NCBI RefSeq assembly: GCF_036884655.1
Contig: NC_088342.1
Location: 10,597,501-10,661,500, forward strand
Direction of reading: 5' to 3'
DNA from: Musa acuminata AAA Group
Taxonomy: Eukaryota; Streptophyta; Magnoliopsida; Zingiberales; Musaceae
Length of the DNA stretch: 64,000 nt
The notes beneath the pieces were generated by a model that was not told the DNA's origin, did no database searches, and was given only the letters and a program-made list of their open reading frames with translations. This document shows, piece by piece, positions 44,707-57,100 of the stretch. Position numbers and translations under genes: made by a program. Numbering within the stretch: position 1 is the first letter of the stretch; the number at the start of each line of letters is the position of its first letter.

Positions 44707-44760
44707 AACTCCATCTCCTGCTTCACTCCAACAAATCGGCCAAAGCCAGGAAAGCAGCAA
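44455..44760 (+). promoter_or_regulatory. Upstream region of the LRR receptor kinase with TA and CT repeats
   Basis: A (TA)n run (about 44458-44484) and two (CT)n runs (about 44559-44580 and 44664-44702) precede the start codon. CT-rich leaders are common in plant 5' UTRs. The second run ends about 60 bp before the ATG and is probably transcribed. The transcription start was not identified. Confidence 0.45.
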
Positions 44761-47700
44761 ATGGAGAGGCAATGCACCATCATGGTAAGCCCATGGTGGA
44801 TCTGTTGTCGCGCCCTGTCAGTCTCAGCTTCACTCGTTTGTGCTCTCACCTTCCTACTCCACTTCGCTCGCGCCTTGACTCCTGATGGTAACACTTCTTC
44901 TTCTTCTTCTTCCTCCTCCTCGTGGAGAAATGGAGTGAGTGAATGAGTGTGGGTTGGCAGGGGAAGCTCTGCTGGAACTCAAGCTGGGCTTCAGCGACTC
45001 CAAGCAGCTGCTGCGGAGCTGGCGGCCCACCGATCCTGACCCCTGCTCCTCCTGGCTCGGCGTCACCTGCCACCTCTCCGACCTCACCGTCCGCTCCATG
45101 TTTGCTCTCTCTCTCTCTCTCTCTCCCTCTCTCTCCGCTGCGTCTTCACCAGCGTGCTCCTTCTGATCCCTCCCTGTTCTGTGGCAGTAACTTGCCCTAC
45201 ATGCAGCTCGGCGGCATCATCTCCCCCAGCATCGGTCGGCTCCGAAGGCTTCAGAGGCTGTAAAACCCATTGCTTTCTTCCTCTTTTTTTGTCCTCCTCA
45301 AGACATCTTTGAATGCGTATGATAACCTTGATTGTAAACAGATATAGCACTGGAATAGGAAAAAAGGCTGCTTTTTTAGTTTTCGGAACCTGTTTCGGTC
45401 GCCATTCCAAATAAGATATATTAAACAGTGTTCTTCTTCCCTAACATTGAAACACATTACTTGGTGAAACAATTATTACAAGGATTACTTTGGCAGGGCG
45501 TTGCATCAGAACAGCTTGCACGGGCCCATTCCACCTGAGATCAAGAGCTGCACTGAGCTCAGAGCACTGTATGTTGCTTTTTTATTGTCTCTCCATCTCT
45601 GTGTATGTGTGTTTTGTCCTTTTACTGTGTTTAGTTATTGATGGTGTCCATTTGATTATTGTTTATTGGTTGCGAGAATATGCTACATTGTGTTCTTCAA
45701 TGATGTCCACTTGATTATTTGCTGTTGGCTGCATCAATCTGCCGCATTTCCTTCCTTTCTCAAGGTATCTGAGAGCTAATTACCTTCAAGGAAGCATTCC
45801 ACCTGAGATAGGAGAACTTGTGCACCTCACCATCCTGTACTTTCTCTAATCTCTTGCTGCTCTTCTGCTCTGTGATTGTGCTTTTTCTCAGTTTTTTTGT
45901 GGACGATGTGGAAAAATGTAGGGATTTGTCGAGTAATCTGTTGAGGGGTGCGATTCCTCCGTCTATCGGTCATCTGTCTGAACTGCGCTTTCTGTGAGTG
46001 TTTTGATGCAACTATTGTTGGCTCACCATCTTCTTTTTGTGAATGTAAGCTGTTTGACTCTGATCCTTTCATCTGCAGAAATCTATCAACCAACTTCTTC
46101 TCTGGTGAAATTCCAACTGTTGGAGTCCTTGGAAATTTCAGAAACACTTCGTGAGTCATACATACTTCAGCTCTTTCTTTCCTCCTCTGGCCTGGCATCC
46201 TTTCAGAAGCACATCGTCATATGATTTAAATTAGCTGAAGTGCAAGTTTTCTTTCGGCAAGAAGTTTCCTGTCACTTATCTCTGAGTGTTTATGTTCATG
46301 TAGCATACCTGTAATACAAATTTTGAACGGGGTTGCAAAGTTAATGCAGGTTTGTCGGGAATCTAGAACTGTGTGGCTTGCCAATTCAAAAAATTTGTCG
46401 TGGTACATTGGGCTTTCCTGCAGTGCTACCACATGCCGATACTTTTGCTTCTTCAGGCATGTTTCAGAAATGAAACATTTTCCACTCCATCCCTTTTATT
46501 TTTCAGAATAATAGGAGGATTGACTGACCATTTTTCATTTGGCATCCTGAATTTGTCTTCAACCTCCCATGGTAACTTGTCAGGAATCTCATCGATCACA
46601 CAGAAAAGATCATCACGTTTTCTGAATGGAATTATAATTGGTGCTGTGACTACCATGGCCCTTGCCTTAGTTGCAATCCTTGGATTCCTTTGGATCTGCT
46701 TGTTATCAAGAAAGGGAAGATTTACTGGGAACTATGTAAAAGTTGATGAAGATCTTGTTCAAGATGCCGGTAAGCTATATATTGTGTCACTGCATCTCTC
46801 CTATTATCCCTCAAAATGTTAAAACTTAATTGTATTAATTTCAATCCATTTAGGCACCAAGCTCATCACTTTCCACGGAAACCTCCCATATTCATCCCAG
46901 GAAATCATAAATAAGCTGGAGCTACTCAATGAAGACGATGTAATTGGCTCTGGAGGATTTGGTACAGTCTACAAGATGGTAATGGATGATAATAGTGTTT
47001 TTGCTGTGAAAAAGATCGATCGCAACCGTGAAGGATCCGATCAAATTTTTGAGAGGGAGCTCGAGACATTGGGCAGCATCAAACACATTAACCTTGTCGA
47101 TCTTCGAGGCTATTGCAGGCTCCCATCTGCAAGGCTTCTCATTTGTGATCACTTGGCCTTGGGGAGTCTAGACCAGTATCTTCATGGTAAGCAACTCTGG
47201 CAAGATATTTCTTTTCCATTTTCATGTTAAAAGATCATATATCGTAGAGGTTTTGAATTGGATAAATCAATCAGAATATCCTTTCAAAATATTTCTTGAC
47301 TGCTGTTTCTCTATTATGAATGTTACTCTGGGAATTGCATAGTTGCCTGGGACATGACATTGGAATGTATCAATAGATCCAACAAAAAAGGTCAAGAAAA
47401 TGTCTAAAATTTGTGTATCGACTCTAAATTTCTAAATTCAGAAAATAGTGATGAAGAACAACCCTTGAATTGGAACGCACGTATGAAGATTGCTCTTGGC
47501 TCCGCAAGAGGATTGGCATACTTGCACCATGACTGCACTCCCAGGATCGTTCACATGGATATCAAATCCAGTAACATTTTACTTGATAGAAGCCTGGAGC
47601 CTCATGTATCTGATTTCGGTCTTGCCAAGCTGCTCGTAGACGGTGATGCACGTATCACTACAGTAGTTGCTGGTACTTTCGGCTATCTCGCACCTGGTAT

Positions 47701-48512
47701 GCTACTTCCTTCCTTGCATGATTTCATTCATTTGCATTAGTGTCTTGTGAAAGCTTCATAAAATTTCTATCCTAAAAACAAGCTGACCTTAGTATTCTCA
47801 GATAATACATACTGTTACATAAATTACTCAGTGTACGATTATCGATTACTTTGGAAACTTGGCAGAGCTAATCATGAAGCTGTGCTGGTTTAGATCTTAG
47901 TTTTGGATTGAAGTTAGTTTAATGAATGCAGTATTCTTTTCTTCTTCTTTTTTGTGCAAAGAGTAAATGATGACTGGATTTGATGTCAAAGTTTATACCA
48001 AGCCAGCTGAAGTCACCCATTGGTTTGTTTGACAAATAGTACTACTCCTGTGTTCCAGAGTACCTGCAAAATGGACGTGCAACAGAGAAGTCAGATGTAT
48101 ACTCCTTCGGTGTGCTCCTGTTGGAGTTGGTGACAGGGAAAAGGCCTACAGATCCATCCTTCGTTAGAAGAGGATTGAACATTGTTGGCTGGGTGATCAA
48201 AACACTCCTATTTCCTTATTCTTTCACCAATCATCATCACATCTTCCATGGAAATCTTGATAGTGGCTCACTTTATATGTACATTCGCAGCTGAATACAC
48301 TGGGAGAAGGCCATCGTCTGGAGGAAATTGTTGATGAACACTGCAGTAATGTAGATGCCGAAGCAGTAGAAGCAATCCTTGACATAGCAACAATGTGCAC
48401 AGACGCCGATCCTGAGGACCGCCCTACCATGAGTAGGGTCTTGCAGATGCTCGAGGAAGAGATAATGTCACCCTGCTTGAGTGATCTCTATGAATCTAAC
48501 ATGTATATTTAA
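44761..48512 (+). CDS. LRR receptor-like kinase, At5g62710-like (LRR-XIII, FEI group)
   Basis: Thirteen exons give about 620 aa: 44761-44887, 44961-45099, 45188-45259, 45497-45568, 45765-45836, 45922-45993, 46079-46150, 46350-46456, 46584-46769, 46854-47186, 47442-47696, 48059-48192, 48291-48512. A signal peptide leads into [13 protein letters not shown], then about five LRRs ([26 protein letters not shown]), a transmembrane helix ([20 protein letters not shown]) and a kinase with [24 protein letters not shown] and [10 protein letters not shown]. Exons 3-7 are each 72 nt, one LRR apiece. Wording closely follows Arabidopsis At5g62710; FEI relatives act at the plasma membrane in cell-wall signalling. 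The catalytic-loop HRD reads HMD (Met codon 47555-47557). Intron 46457-46583 needs a GC donor; a 46-nt GT-AG intron (46461-46506) also restores frame. Confidence 0.92.
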
Positions 48513-51500
48513 GTGCATCTTTCTCATGATTTCTTGGAAGCATGCTTTTTGTACATAGACACTGCTTGTGAGTGAGGACACTTTCCCCATTAAATCCTAG
48601 CTTGAAAGTTTTGTAGTTTAAGCAAAATTTGTGATAGCAGCTTGATGAAGTCATCGTCGCTCGCCTATGTAACCCATATGGAACAAAAGGTTGTCTATAC
48701 CTGAAACCGAAAGAGGTGGATTGGTAGAGAACATCATGCACACCTGCAAGTCTAAGATGATATCATCTGTTGCAAGTCATATTTGGTGAGCTTTAGATTG
48801 TGGTAGTGGTGCAAAACAAGGGACAAGAGTAGGAGATGCAGAACCCTACATCTTTACAGTCAAAAAGAAGGCAGTCTTGTGTCCTCTGGGCCATTCCCAC
48901 CTAACTTTCTAGTCAATGCAGCAACCTTCAAATGATTCAAAGCTCTGCAATGCTTTGCACCATGCAGAATGCAAGGCCCTACATCACATGAACCTGGAAC
49001 TAATGTCCAAAGCCTTCTTCACTGTATCTACCACTGTGTCTAGGATGCACACCATGTGAACCAGGAAGTCATGTCTGAAGCCTTCTTCACTGTGTCTAGG
49101 AACCCTAATCCTAATCCGATTCAAGTGGGTTGGATTGATGTAAATATCTTCGAAAAGTATATCATAATTTGATTTATTAAATAAACCAAAATAGAAATGG
49201 GGTCACAAGAACCACAAATACTTAGTTTACCCATTTTTTAAGGTTTTTAAGATTATGTTGGACCAGACCATCCGAAACGCATCTCGATTTGATTATCAAC
49301 CAGTACAAACCAAACAAGCATTGATATGGACCACGATAAATGGAAAGAAAATGAGAAAAGTAATGCATGAGAAAGAAAAAAAAATAAAACCAAATCGACT
49401 TGCTAGCTAATCTTTACGACATGCCATATAGCAAAATGAATAATGCATCCACTAATCATTTCAATATCATAATGCATTGATGAAAATAAACGATCATTTT
49501 ATATTTGATTTCTTTTGCCTATCCCTTAGTTTCTACTATGGTAACTATACGAGTCCCAGACTTTGCAGCAGTACTTACCTAAAGCATCCAAGAGAGATTT
49601 AGCCCACCTGAGTACCAACCTGAACAAAGGAATCTTTCCTCAACATTGCTGCGATATATTAAAGGTAAAAGCAAAACACTTGTTTTGACACACAGCCAAA
49701 TGAGTGTACTTATTAAGAGACTGTAGCCAAATGCAGAACATTTTGACAAGTACAAAACATGGTTCATTACAGCCAGCTCATATGATCATGCTTATGTCTT
49801 CTTGCATAGACACACAGGATTGTTCACGGCTTCATCCAAACTGAACAAACATTTATGTTATTGTCTTTGAGCGAAGTTGTCACAAAAGGCTAAGAAAAGT
49901 ACCTGATTAGTCATCAGAACAATAAAATGTCAAAAACTTGAAGATATTGAATATGATTGAAGATTTAAGATTCAGATATGCCAGATAAAAAATAATCACA
50001 CTGTTTCAGACTCATTAATTGTGCAATTGAGTGGACACAGCAAAAAATATGAAATGAACGATGATGTGACTTCACAATCACTCAAGTTCCAGTGACAACA
50101 TTTGCTGCGCATAACTTAGTGGTTGTAACTTTGAGTTAACTAGTCATAAATCTGTAACAAACAATAAGTCAACAAGTATCTTTTAATCTACACTTGAGAA
50201 CCTAATATACTTGGCTCGAGCCCTATTTATACAAGGTATCAAACAAATAAAAAGTAGAGAAAGATATAGGAAACAGCCAATAAAATCAAAGAGTGACATC
50301 CATAAAATCATAGCAAATCCACATGCACAGACTTTCAGCATTTTGCAAATAATTTCTATAGGTAAGCTATCGATATAAGAAAGAAGAATCACAGAGCAAA
50401 ATACTATTTGATGCAGACACAAACTGTGACCTGAACGATTTCAGTCTCTTTAAGCTGCCCAGCTTGTAATCTGAAAAAAAATATTGTATATTTTAAAATT
50501 TTCACCTCTATAATAAGACATCGATAACCTTTCTAGACTAGTAACATTTTATATATATGCTATTAAAACTATATGATGTATAACTGCTAAGAGTTTAAAT
50601 CTACTTCGGAAGGGTTATACGGTAACTCCCACTTCAGATCAGGGGTTGGGAGTTAAACTAATTTCAATTGTCGACACTTACAATTAAAATTTGAACTACA
50701 TGGGTTTTCCTTCAGAAGTAAATAAGTCAAGGACTGGACCTTAAAGTGCTATGCAGAACACATTCACACAGAAACCATTTTCCCAAATCAACTTGAAATT
50801 TCTTAAAAATTAACTGGAGTAGCACCCATAGGAGCAGGCTAGAGACCCCATTCAACAATCTGCTAAAGGTAAAAGTCAAGGCAAAATTAGCAACCACATT
50901 AAAGTTCACATTAATGCCCCAGCCTTTACAATTATAAGGCTCTTTAAACAAATGCAAAAGGTGAAATTTGAATGCTATGGATTGTTTCCTTTGCTACCAT
51001 GCACAAAAAGGGGAAGAACTACATGATACCAAAATCTCAAAATAAAATTGCAAAGGCAGAGCAACAGGCATCTGATAAAAGAATCTATCTGATTCACTTC
51101 AACCCCATTTTGGATGCAAAAACCTAATTTTTAATGAGATCAAAGTGATCTGTAGATTAATCAGAAGATCCATTCAATTCTTAAGAAATCCCCTGATATC
51201 ATGGATCCACCCTAGAGTTGATCCGCATTTTCACTTTTGTCTCTCAATTTGATCTTTGATATACCAGTTTTCTAGTATCTAAACTATGACCCAGACGTAA
51301 GCAGCCCATTTCTCTGCCTACTTCCAATATCCACCGATGGGTGATCCTATAATTGACAAGTTTATCAAGCTACAAAAAGAAAAGTCTAGTGAAACAAAAG
51401 GGACTTTATGGCCTTCCATCTTTGGGGTTTGCCACCTTTCAGATCCCCAGTTGATGTTTTCCATATGATTCTGATTAGCTTCTAATTCTCAAATTGTCTC

Positions 51501-51981
51501 ATTACCCACTTAAGGTTTCCTGCATAACAATCGCTTGCTAACCTTGTTCTGGATTCTGGTAAGTGGTGACTATAAGCATTTCTATCGCTTCATTGATCCT
51601 TGTTTCCTAAGAAAATTCGATCTTACAGTTTGTGCACATTTCAAGTTGTTCCTAGTCAGATATTCCATCACAATTTCTCGTTCAAACGATATCTGATGAT
51701 CAGAAAGAGAACACTCTAAACCGTTCCAAAAAGAATGTACAGGGAACGACAGCAAAGAAAAGCTACAGGATCCATGAAACTAGTTGAAAGGAACTTATAA
51801 ATCATTAAATCCAACTTCAAACAATAATGGAGACCCCAATGATAGAAAGCTGATAGAAAGAAGTATTAGATTGTGATATAAGGTCTAACTCGGTTAGACC
51901 AGGAAGATGATTTCCAGGTTAGACATAACATTAAGAGCACAAAAAATGATATGACATTGAAATATCATAAAATGTACATCA

Positions 51982-52024
<43 letters not shown>

Positions 52025-52785
52025 CACAGATAGAACCCCATTTATCATCTTAGTATAACACACTGAAAATAGATCTCAAGAAGAGACTAAGGTCCTTAAC
52101 AAGGCTTAGAGATTACTCGGCCACAGACAATTAAGTTTCTTTGGCATCAAGATTCCAGTTCTGGACTAGTCACCAAAACCCTAGATTATGGTCTCCGAGA
52201 GGTCAATTTCGATCAAAGGTTATTCATACATTTAAAGTTAGATGACAAACTAATGACTAAATTGCATAATTCAGGGATTGAGTATCATAATTAGGTTCCA
52301 CCAGCAAACACACAGAAAACGCTAAATAACAGTAAGAACACAAAATCAGGTATCACATCAGGAAGTTATATGAAAGAACAGAGCAATCCTCGTTTATCAA
52401 CTTCATAGAATGTAGTCTGAAGAGAGATCATAAAATGGAGTTAGATCTTCATTTTCTACTACCTAAAATCGTTTATCAACCATAGAGATTACTACCTAAA
52501 GCAGTTCCTACCACACCCAATATCCGCAAGCAAAATATGATCTTTAGCCTATAGATTCTAGTTCGGACTTGCAACGAAACATAGAATAGGATCTCGACCA
52601 GAGAGCCATATATACATAGGGAGCGACGGGCTGAGGAGCGTTATTGAGTCCTAAAAATCTCTCCTTTATTATATAGATAAAGAAAAACCTTGCAAACAAA
52701 GAACCAGAATCGAATCCGTCGTCGTTCCAAAAAGAATGAGAGAAGAGATGAAGAGGGTCGGGGTCATACCGATGGATGGACCAGA
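48513..52785. other. Intergenic stretch of 4.3 kb
   Basis: Only short frames without recognised domains are seen. The only repeat noted is the (CA)n run near 52000. The right part may include 3' UTR or 3' UTR introns of the minus-strand gene at 52786, which cannot be decided from sequence. Confidence 0.5.
51983..52020. repeat. (CA)n microsatellite
   Basis: A pure CA run of about 38 bp, the only long CA repeat in the window. Confidence 0.9.
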
Positions 52786-53082
52786 TCATTTAGAGGACGA
52801 GCGGGAGGGAGGGACATCGGAGGGCTCGTCAAGGAGGAGGTCGTCGTAGGGGTCGCGGCGGCCGAATGCCTGGCTGATCTGGGGGTCGCTTCTCAGCTGG
52901 GCGTTGAAGCGATCGAAGGTCCAGAAGCCGTAGGGGCGGAGGGGAAGGTTCCAGTTGGCCTTTGTTTTCTCGCACCGCTCCCGCATCTCGTAGATGTGCT
53001 TCCGCTGCGCCTCGTCCCGCTTCCGAGGGTCCTCCATCATCCGCAGGATCAGATTCTCCGCGAATTCCATCACGAACCTCAT
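52786..53082 (-). CDS. 98-aa protein, probable plant-specific mitochondrial complex I subunit
   Basis: A single-exon frame starts MRFVMEFAENLILRMMEDP. It is rich in charged residues up to ERCEKTKANW, then has the compact block RPYGFWTFDRFNAQL and DPQISQAFGRRDPYDDLL, and ends in a serine tail. From memory this layout matches a short conserved plant protein (At1g67350-like) found with mitochondrial respiratory complex I. The match is by recall, not by search. The N-terminus is amphipathic rather than a classic presequence. The GC-rich plus strand opposite is also open (190 aa at 52690-53262), but it is a shadow. Promoter motifs upstream (53224-53288) fit a respiratory-chain gene. Confidence 0.8.
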   Translation of the reverse strand: MRFVMEFAENLILRMMEDPRKRDEAQRKHIYEMRERCEKTKANWNLPLRPYGFWTFDRFNAQLRSDPQISQAFGRRDPYDDLLLDEPSDVPPSRSSSK

Positions 53083-53223
53083 CCTGTCCTTCTTGATCCT
53101 TTCCTAACTCTCCCTTTACCTGCAACGGATGTAGATAGCGATCGAGTATTCTTCTCCTTCCAACCTTCTGCGATACTTGAACGCCAGGCGAGCGCGTCGA
53201 TTCTTCATGTATCAGAGAAGACG

Positions 53224-53288
53224 AACCCTAATCATCGTCGTCACGTCCTCTCTCGTGGCTGACACGTGACGATGGGTTCGTGTGGGCC
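53224..53288 (-). promoter_or_regulatory. Telo-box, G-box and site II motifs
   Basis: AACCCTAA (telo-box, 53224-53231), CACGTG (G-box, 53263-53268) and TGGGCC (site II type, 53283-53288) cluster 140-210 bp upstream of the start codon of the minus-strand gene at 53082. Site II with telo-box is known from promoters of plant respiratory-chain and ribosomal genes. Function here is inferred from motif clustering. Confidence 0.5.
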
Positions 53289-53381
53289 CCCCAATACCGT
53301 AAGCGACTCACGAATGGACACGTTAGACGAGAAAGTTATTGGGACGATTCGTCGGTACGCGCTTGTAATTTAGGTATTTTA

Positions 53382-53420
53382 TTCCCGAATAATATTAGTA
53401 ACTCTCCATGATTTCAAGAG

Positions 53421-53467
<47 letters not shown>

Positions 53468-53517
53468 TGAATATTTCCTGAATAATATTGCTAACTCTCC
53501 ATGATTTCAAGAGATTT
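53382..53517. repeat. Direct repeat pair flanking a (TA)n run
   Basis: A 43-bp block containing AACTCTCCATGATTTCAAGA ends at 53424, and a second copy with three mismatches spans 53475-53517. A (TA)n run (53425-53461) lies between them. Confidence 0.85.
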
Positions 53518-54118
53518 AAGGAATTGGTCCCAACATATGAAAGTTGATGATATTGTACCATAAATGAAGGAAAAATATAATTAACATAGAAATGCATTGT
53601 TAGTTTGTCATGTGAGAGGAGCGTTACTCTCGAGGCCCAAAAGAGATGGCTCAATCTCATCTCCAAGAGGATGTCTCTTTCGTGGACAATATTACAATCT
53701 GTGTTTGTCTTCTAAAAAGTGCTGAAGGAGCCGATGTAAATAACGCCCAGGATTGTTGGATGTCCTCTTGGGGTGGGTGAGGGTCCATCTCATTCAATCC
53801 ATGGCTGAGAACAAAGGAAGGAACACAGGCAGCAATGGAACTCAGGGAACAAAATCCATCGCAAAATTAACTTTTACTTGGACAACAGCAGTACATCAAA
53901 TGAAAATTACACAGTTCCTTATAAAAGAGACCAAATGGAAACCTCTCTGAACAAAGGTCGAGAGAGATGACAACACAAGACCAACTAGTTTCACAGGGTC
54001 TCTGGTAATACAAGAAAGAATTCGAGAAATGGGTACTTGGCATCCATATACAAGCTCAATACCCAGTCATTATGGTGTTATCAATTCCATTTCTTTTTGA
54101 GTTTCAGGTCATGCAACT

Positions 54119-57100
54119 TCAGTGGAGATGCAATGCCTCTTTCCGCCTGCCCAAAAGACTCAGCACTGTGGCTGCAATATGTCTGGAGGAAAGTCCAGCT
54201 ACTTCAAATTGATCCTGTGGCGATCCATGGTCGATGTATCGGTCTGGTAGAACCATGGACCTCAGCTGCAAGAACCCAAATCAAATCAGTATTCGAGGAG
54301 GAGAAAGTGAAGAAAATTTTGATTCAGATCAGTAGTATGTCGTATATGCTTGAGGAGAAAAAGATTTGCCTTTATGTTTTTATCCAGCAGGCCACTCAAG
54401 CTAAGGAAGTGAGTGACGTGTGAGCCGAAACCTCCAATGGAGCCCTCCTCCACTGTGATCAGGATCTCATGCTCATTTGCCAGTCTCCTTATGAGCTCCA
54501 CATCCAGAGGTTTACAGAACCGAGCATCAGCCACTGTGGGGAAAATTCCATGCGATCTCAGTGAGTCTGCAGCCTTCAAGCATGTCTGGACTATTGAACC
54601 ATATCCAAGGATGGCCACCCTGTTTCCTTCCATCAGAACTCTTCCCTTCCCGATCTGTTGAAAGAATTAACATGAATGAATCAAGTTGCTAATTGGTTTT
54701 ACTTGCAAAAACCATTGTAATTCTTCGAAACTCAATGACAAGATGGGGGCACACCTCAAGAGGGGTGCCTTTGTTGTTTGGAGGAAGGGCCACACCGACT
54801 CCATTCCCCCTAGGGAATCTGAAGCAGCTAGGTCTGTCATCGATCGCCGCCGCTGTTGCAATCATGTGCATCAGCTCGGCTTCATCGGCTGGGGCCATTA
54901 CGATCATGTTGGGCAAGCATGCCATGTACACGATGTCGAATGCTCCACAGTGGGTAGGTCCATCAGCTCCGACAAGGCCAGCTCGATCCAGTGCGAACCG
55001 GACGGGTATCTTTTGTAAGTCCACATCATGAACCACCTTCACATATGGAATGTTCAGCAATTAGATCACGAGGCTATAGCAACATCTATGGCCTGAAGAC
55101 CTCGTGTGCTTTGTGCTCAATTTTACCTGATCATATCCTCGTTGCAGAAACGATGAGTAGATGGCACAGAAAGGCTTGAGGCCCTCGGTGGCCAAACCAG
55201 CTGCAAAGGTGACTGCATGCTGCTCTGCAATTCCCACATCAAAGCATCTTTCAGGAAATTTGTGCTGAAAATAGTTCAGCCCTGTCCCACTACCCATGGC
55301 AGCATGAACAGCGACGATCTTGTCGTCAACCTGGGCTTCTTTAATAAGAGTCTCTGCAAAGTATTGAGTGTACGAAAGGGTGGATGATTTTGATTTGAAT
55401 TGCTTCCCAGTTTTTGGATCAAACTTCACAACACCTGCAGCAAGGAAAACATGTTTTCTTCATGGGAATCTGGAAAATGATTGGTCCATGCATAGAAGAG
55501 AAAACAAACAAACAATCTCACCATGCATTTTGTCCGCAGCAGACTCAGCGGGGGGATACCCCTTGCCCTTCTCCGTCACAATATGGATAAGGACAGGTCC
55601 CGGAGCAGGCAAAGACTTCACCTTCTCAAAGATGGTAACCAAGTCTTCCACATCGTGCCCATCTACAGGCCCAATATAATACAAACCAAGCTCCTCGAAC
55701 AGTGAAGACCCTGTAGCACTCATCATTCCACGAGCATATTCATCCACCTTTGCAGCAATGTCATGTGTCTGCCCACCAATCTGCTTCGTGATATTCTGAA
55801 CCACAGAAAGAACGATTCCATCAGAATCTATCATTTAGATATAATGTTTGGACGAAAAATCCGTGATTTTTGGAAAAAGGAAACAATTTTGACATAATAA
55901 CGCAGAAAGAGCTCATTCTAACCATCGGTCATCGGTGGTTTTAGCTTTTGAACAGTTGAATTAGTCTAAGAAGCCACCAAAGGAACAAAAGCTCCAGACG
56001 TAAGTTTTCCTATCTCAACAGATTACGGTATCACACATGGTCTACACTGATCTACTTAGAACAGCTTAAATAATAAGCATTTGATCAGACATTTTCTTTT
56101 GATAAATACAGGGAAATTTCTACATAGCAGAATTTTGAGAATCAATTATGACACACATATAGTCATACACCGAAGTGGTTCATATAGAAAGAGCCTTACC
56201 GGTTCAGCTTTCTCAAAACAATTAAATGCAGCACTAAAAGGAAGAACAGTTGAGTAAAACAAAAGAACGACATTTGCTAAAACATGTTACCTTAGCGGCT
56301 TCACGGAGCTTGCGCAGCTTAGTGCTCGATTGAAGTTTGGTGAGGGCCTTACTCAGCGCGCCAACAGGAGTGGCTGGTCCATCAAGTGTTGCAGTCGGTA
56401 ACGAAACTTGCTTATTATCATTCAACACGATAATAAGGTTGGAGTCCAAGTAGCCAGCATTGTTCATGGCCTCGTAGGCCTGGCCAGCAGTCATGGCTCC
56501 ATCGCCAATGACAGAAATAACATGATTCTTCTTCCCTAGCAGATCTCTTGCAACAGCCATTCCTGCCAACACATCCGATAAAAACAAACGATGGGTTACG
56601 GTTTACATGTTCCACTAGCTCAAAAGAAGTTAAACAATATGAGAAGTGATAAAAATGAGACAGCAAGAAAGAGAGAAAACTGAGGGGAGCAAGCGAGCTT
56701 ACCTAGCCCCGCAGAGATGCTTGTGGAACTATGGCCAGCACCAAAGGCATCATAGATGCTCTCATCTCTCTTGGGAAATCCGGCAAGCCCTGCGGTCTGC
56801 CTGATGGTATGCATCCTTGACCTTCTCCCCGTCAATATCTTATGAGGGTAGGCCTGCTCTTCATCCAATTCCTATTCAGTATCCATTTCGTAGAGCAGAA
56901 GTACAATTTCTTTGGCTACCACTAAAAGAGGAACCTGACCTGATGGCCGACATCCCAAATGATCTTGTCCTCGGGGGCATCGAACACATGATGGAGAGCT
57001 ATAGCCAATTCCACCACTCCCAAGCTCGAACTCAAGTGGCCGCCAGTCTTGGCCACAGCGAACACGATTTCTGCTCTGAGCTCAGCCGAGAGCTGCTCCA

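Noticed and set aside
46350..46510. Reading the LRR receptor kinase as a pseudogene because of an apparent frameshift and stop near 46470.
   Set aside because: A GC-AG intron (46457-46583) restores the frame and gives the expected linker length, and all other exons are intact.
52690..53262. A 190-aa plus-strand ORF.
   Set aside because: It lies opposite the conserved 98-aa gene in GC-rich DNA; composition keeps it open, and it has no recognisable domain.
54686..55031. Plus-strand ORFs of 110 and 112 aa.
   Set aside because: They are antisense to DXS exon 8, whose motifs are unmistakable.
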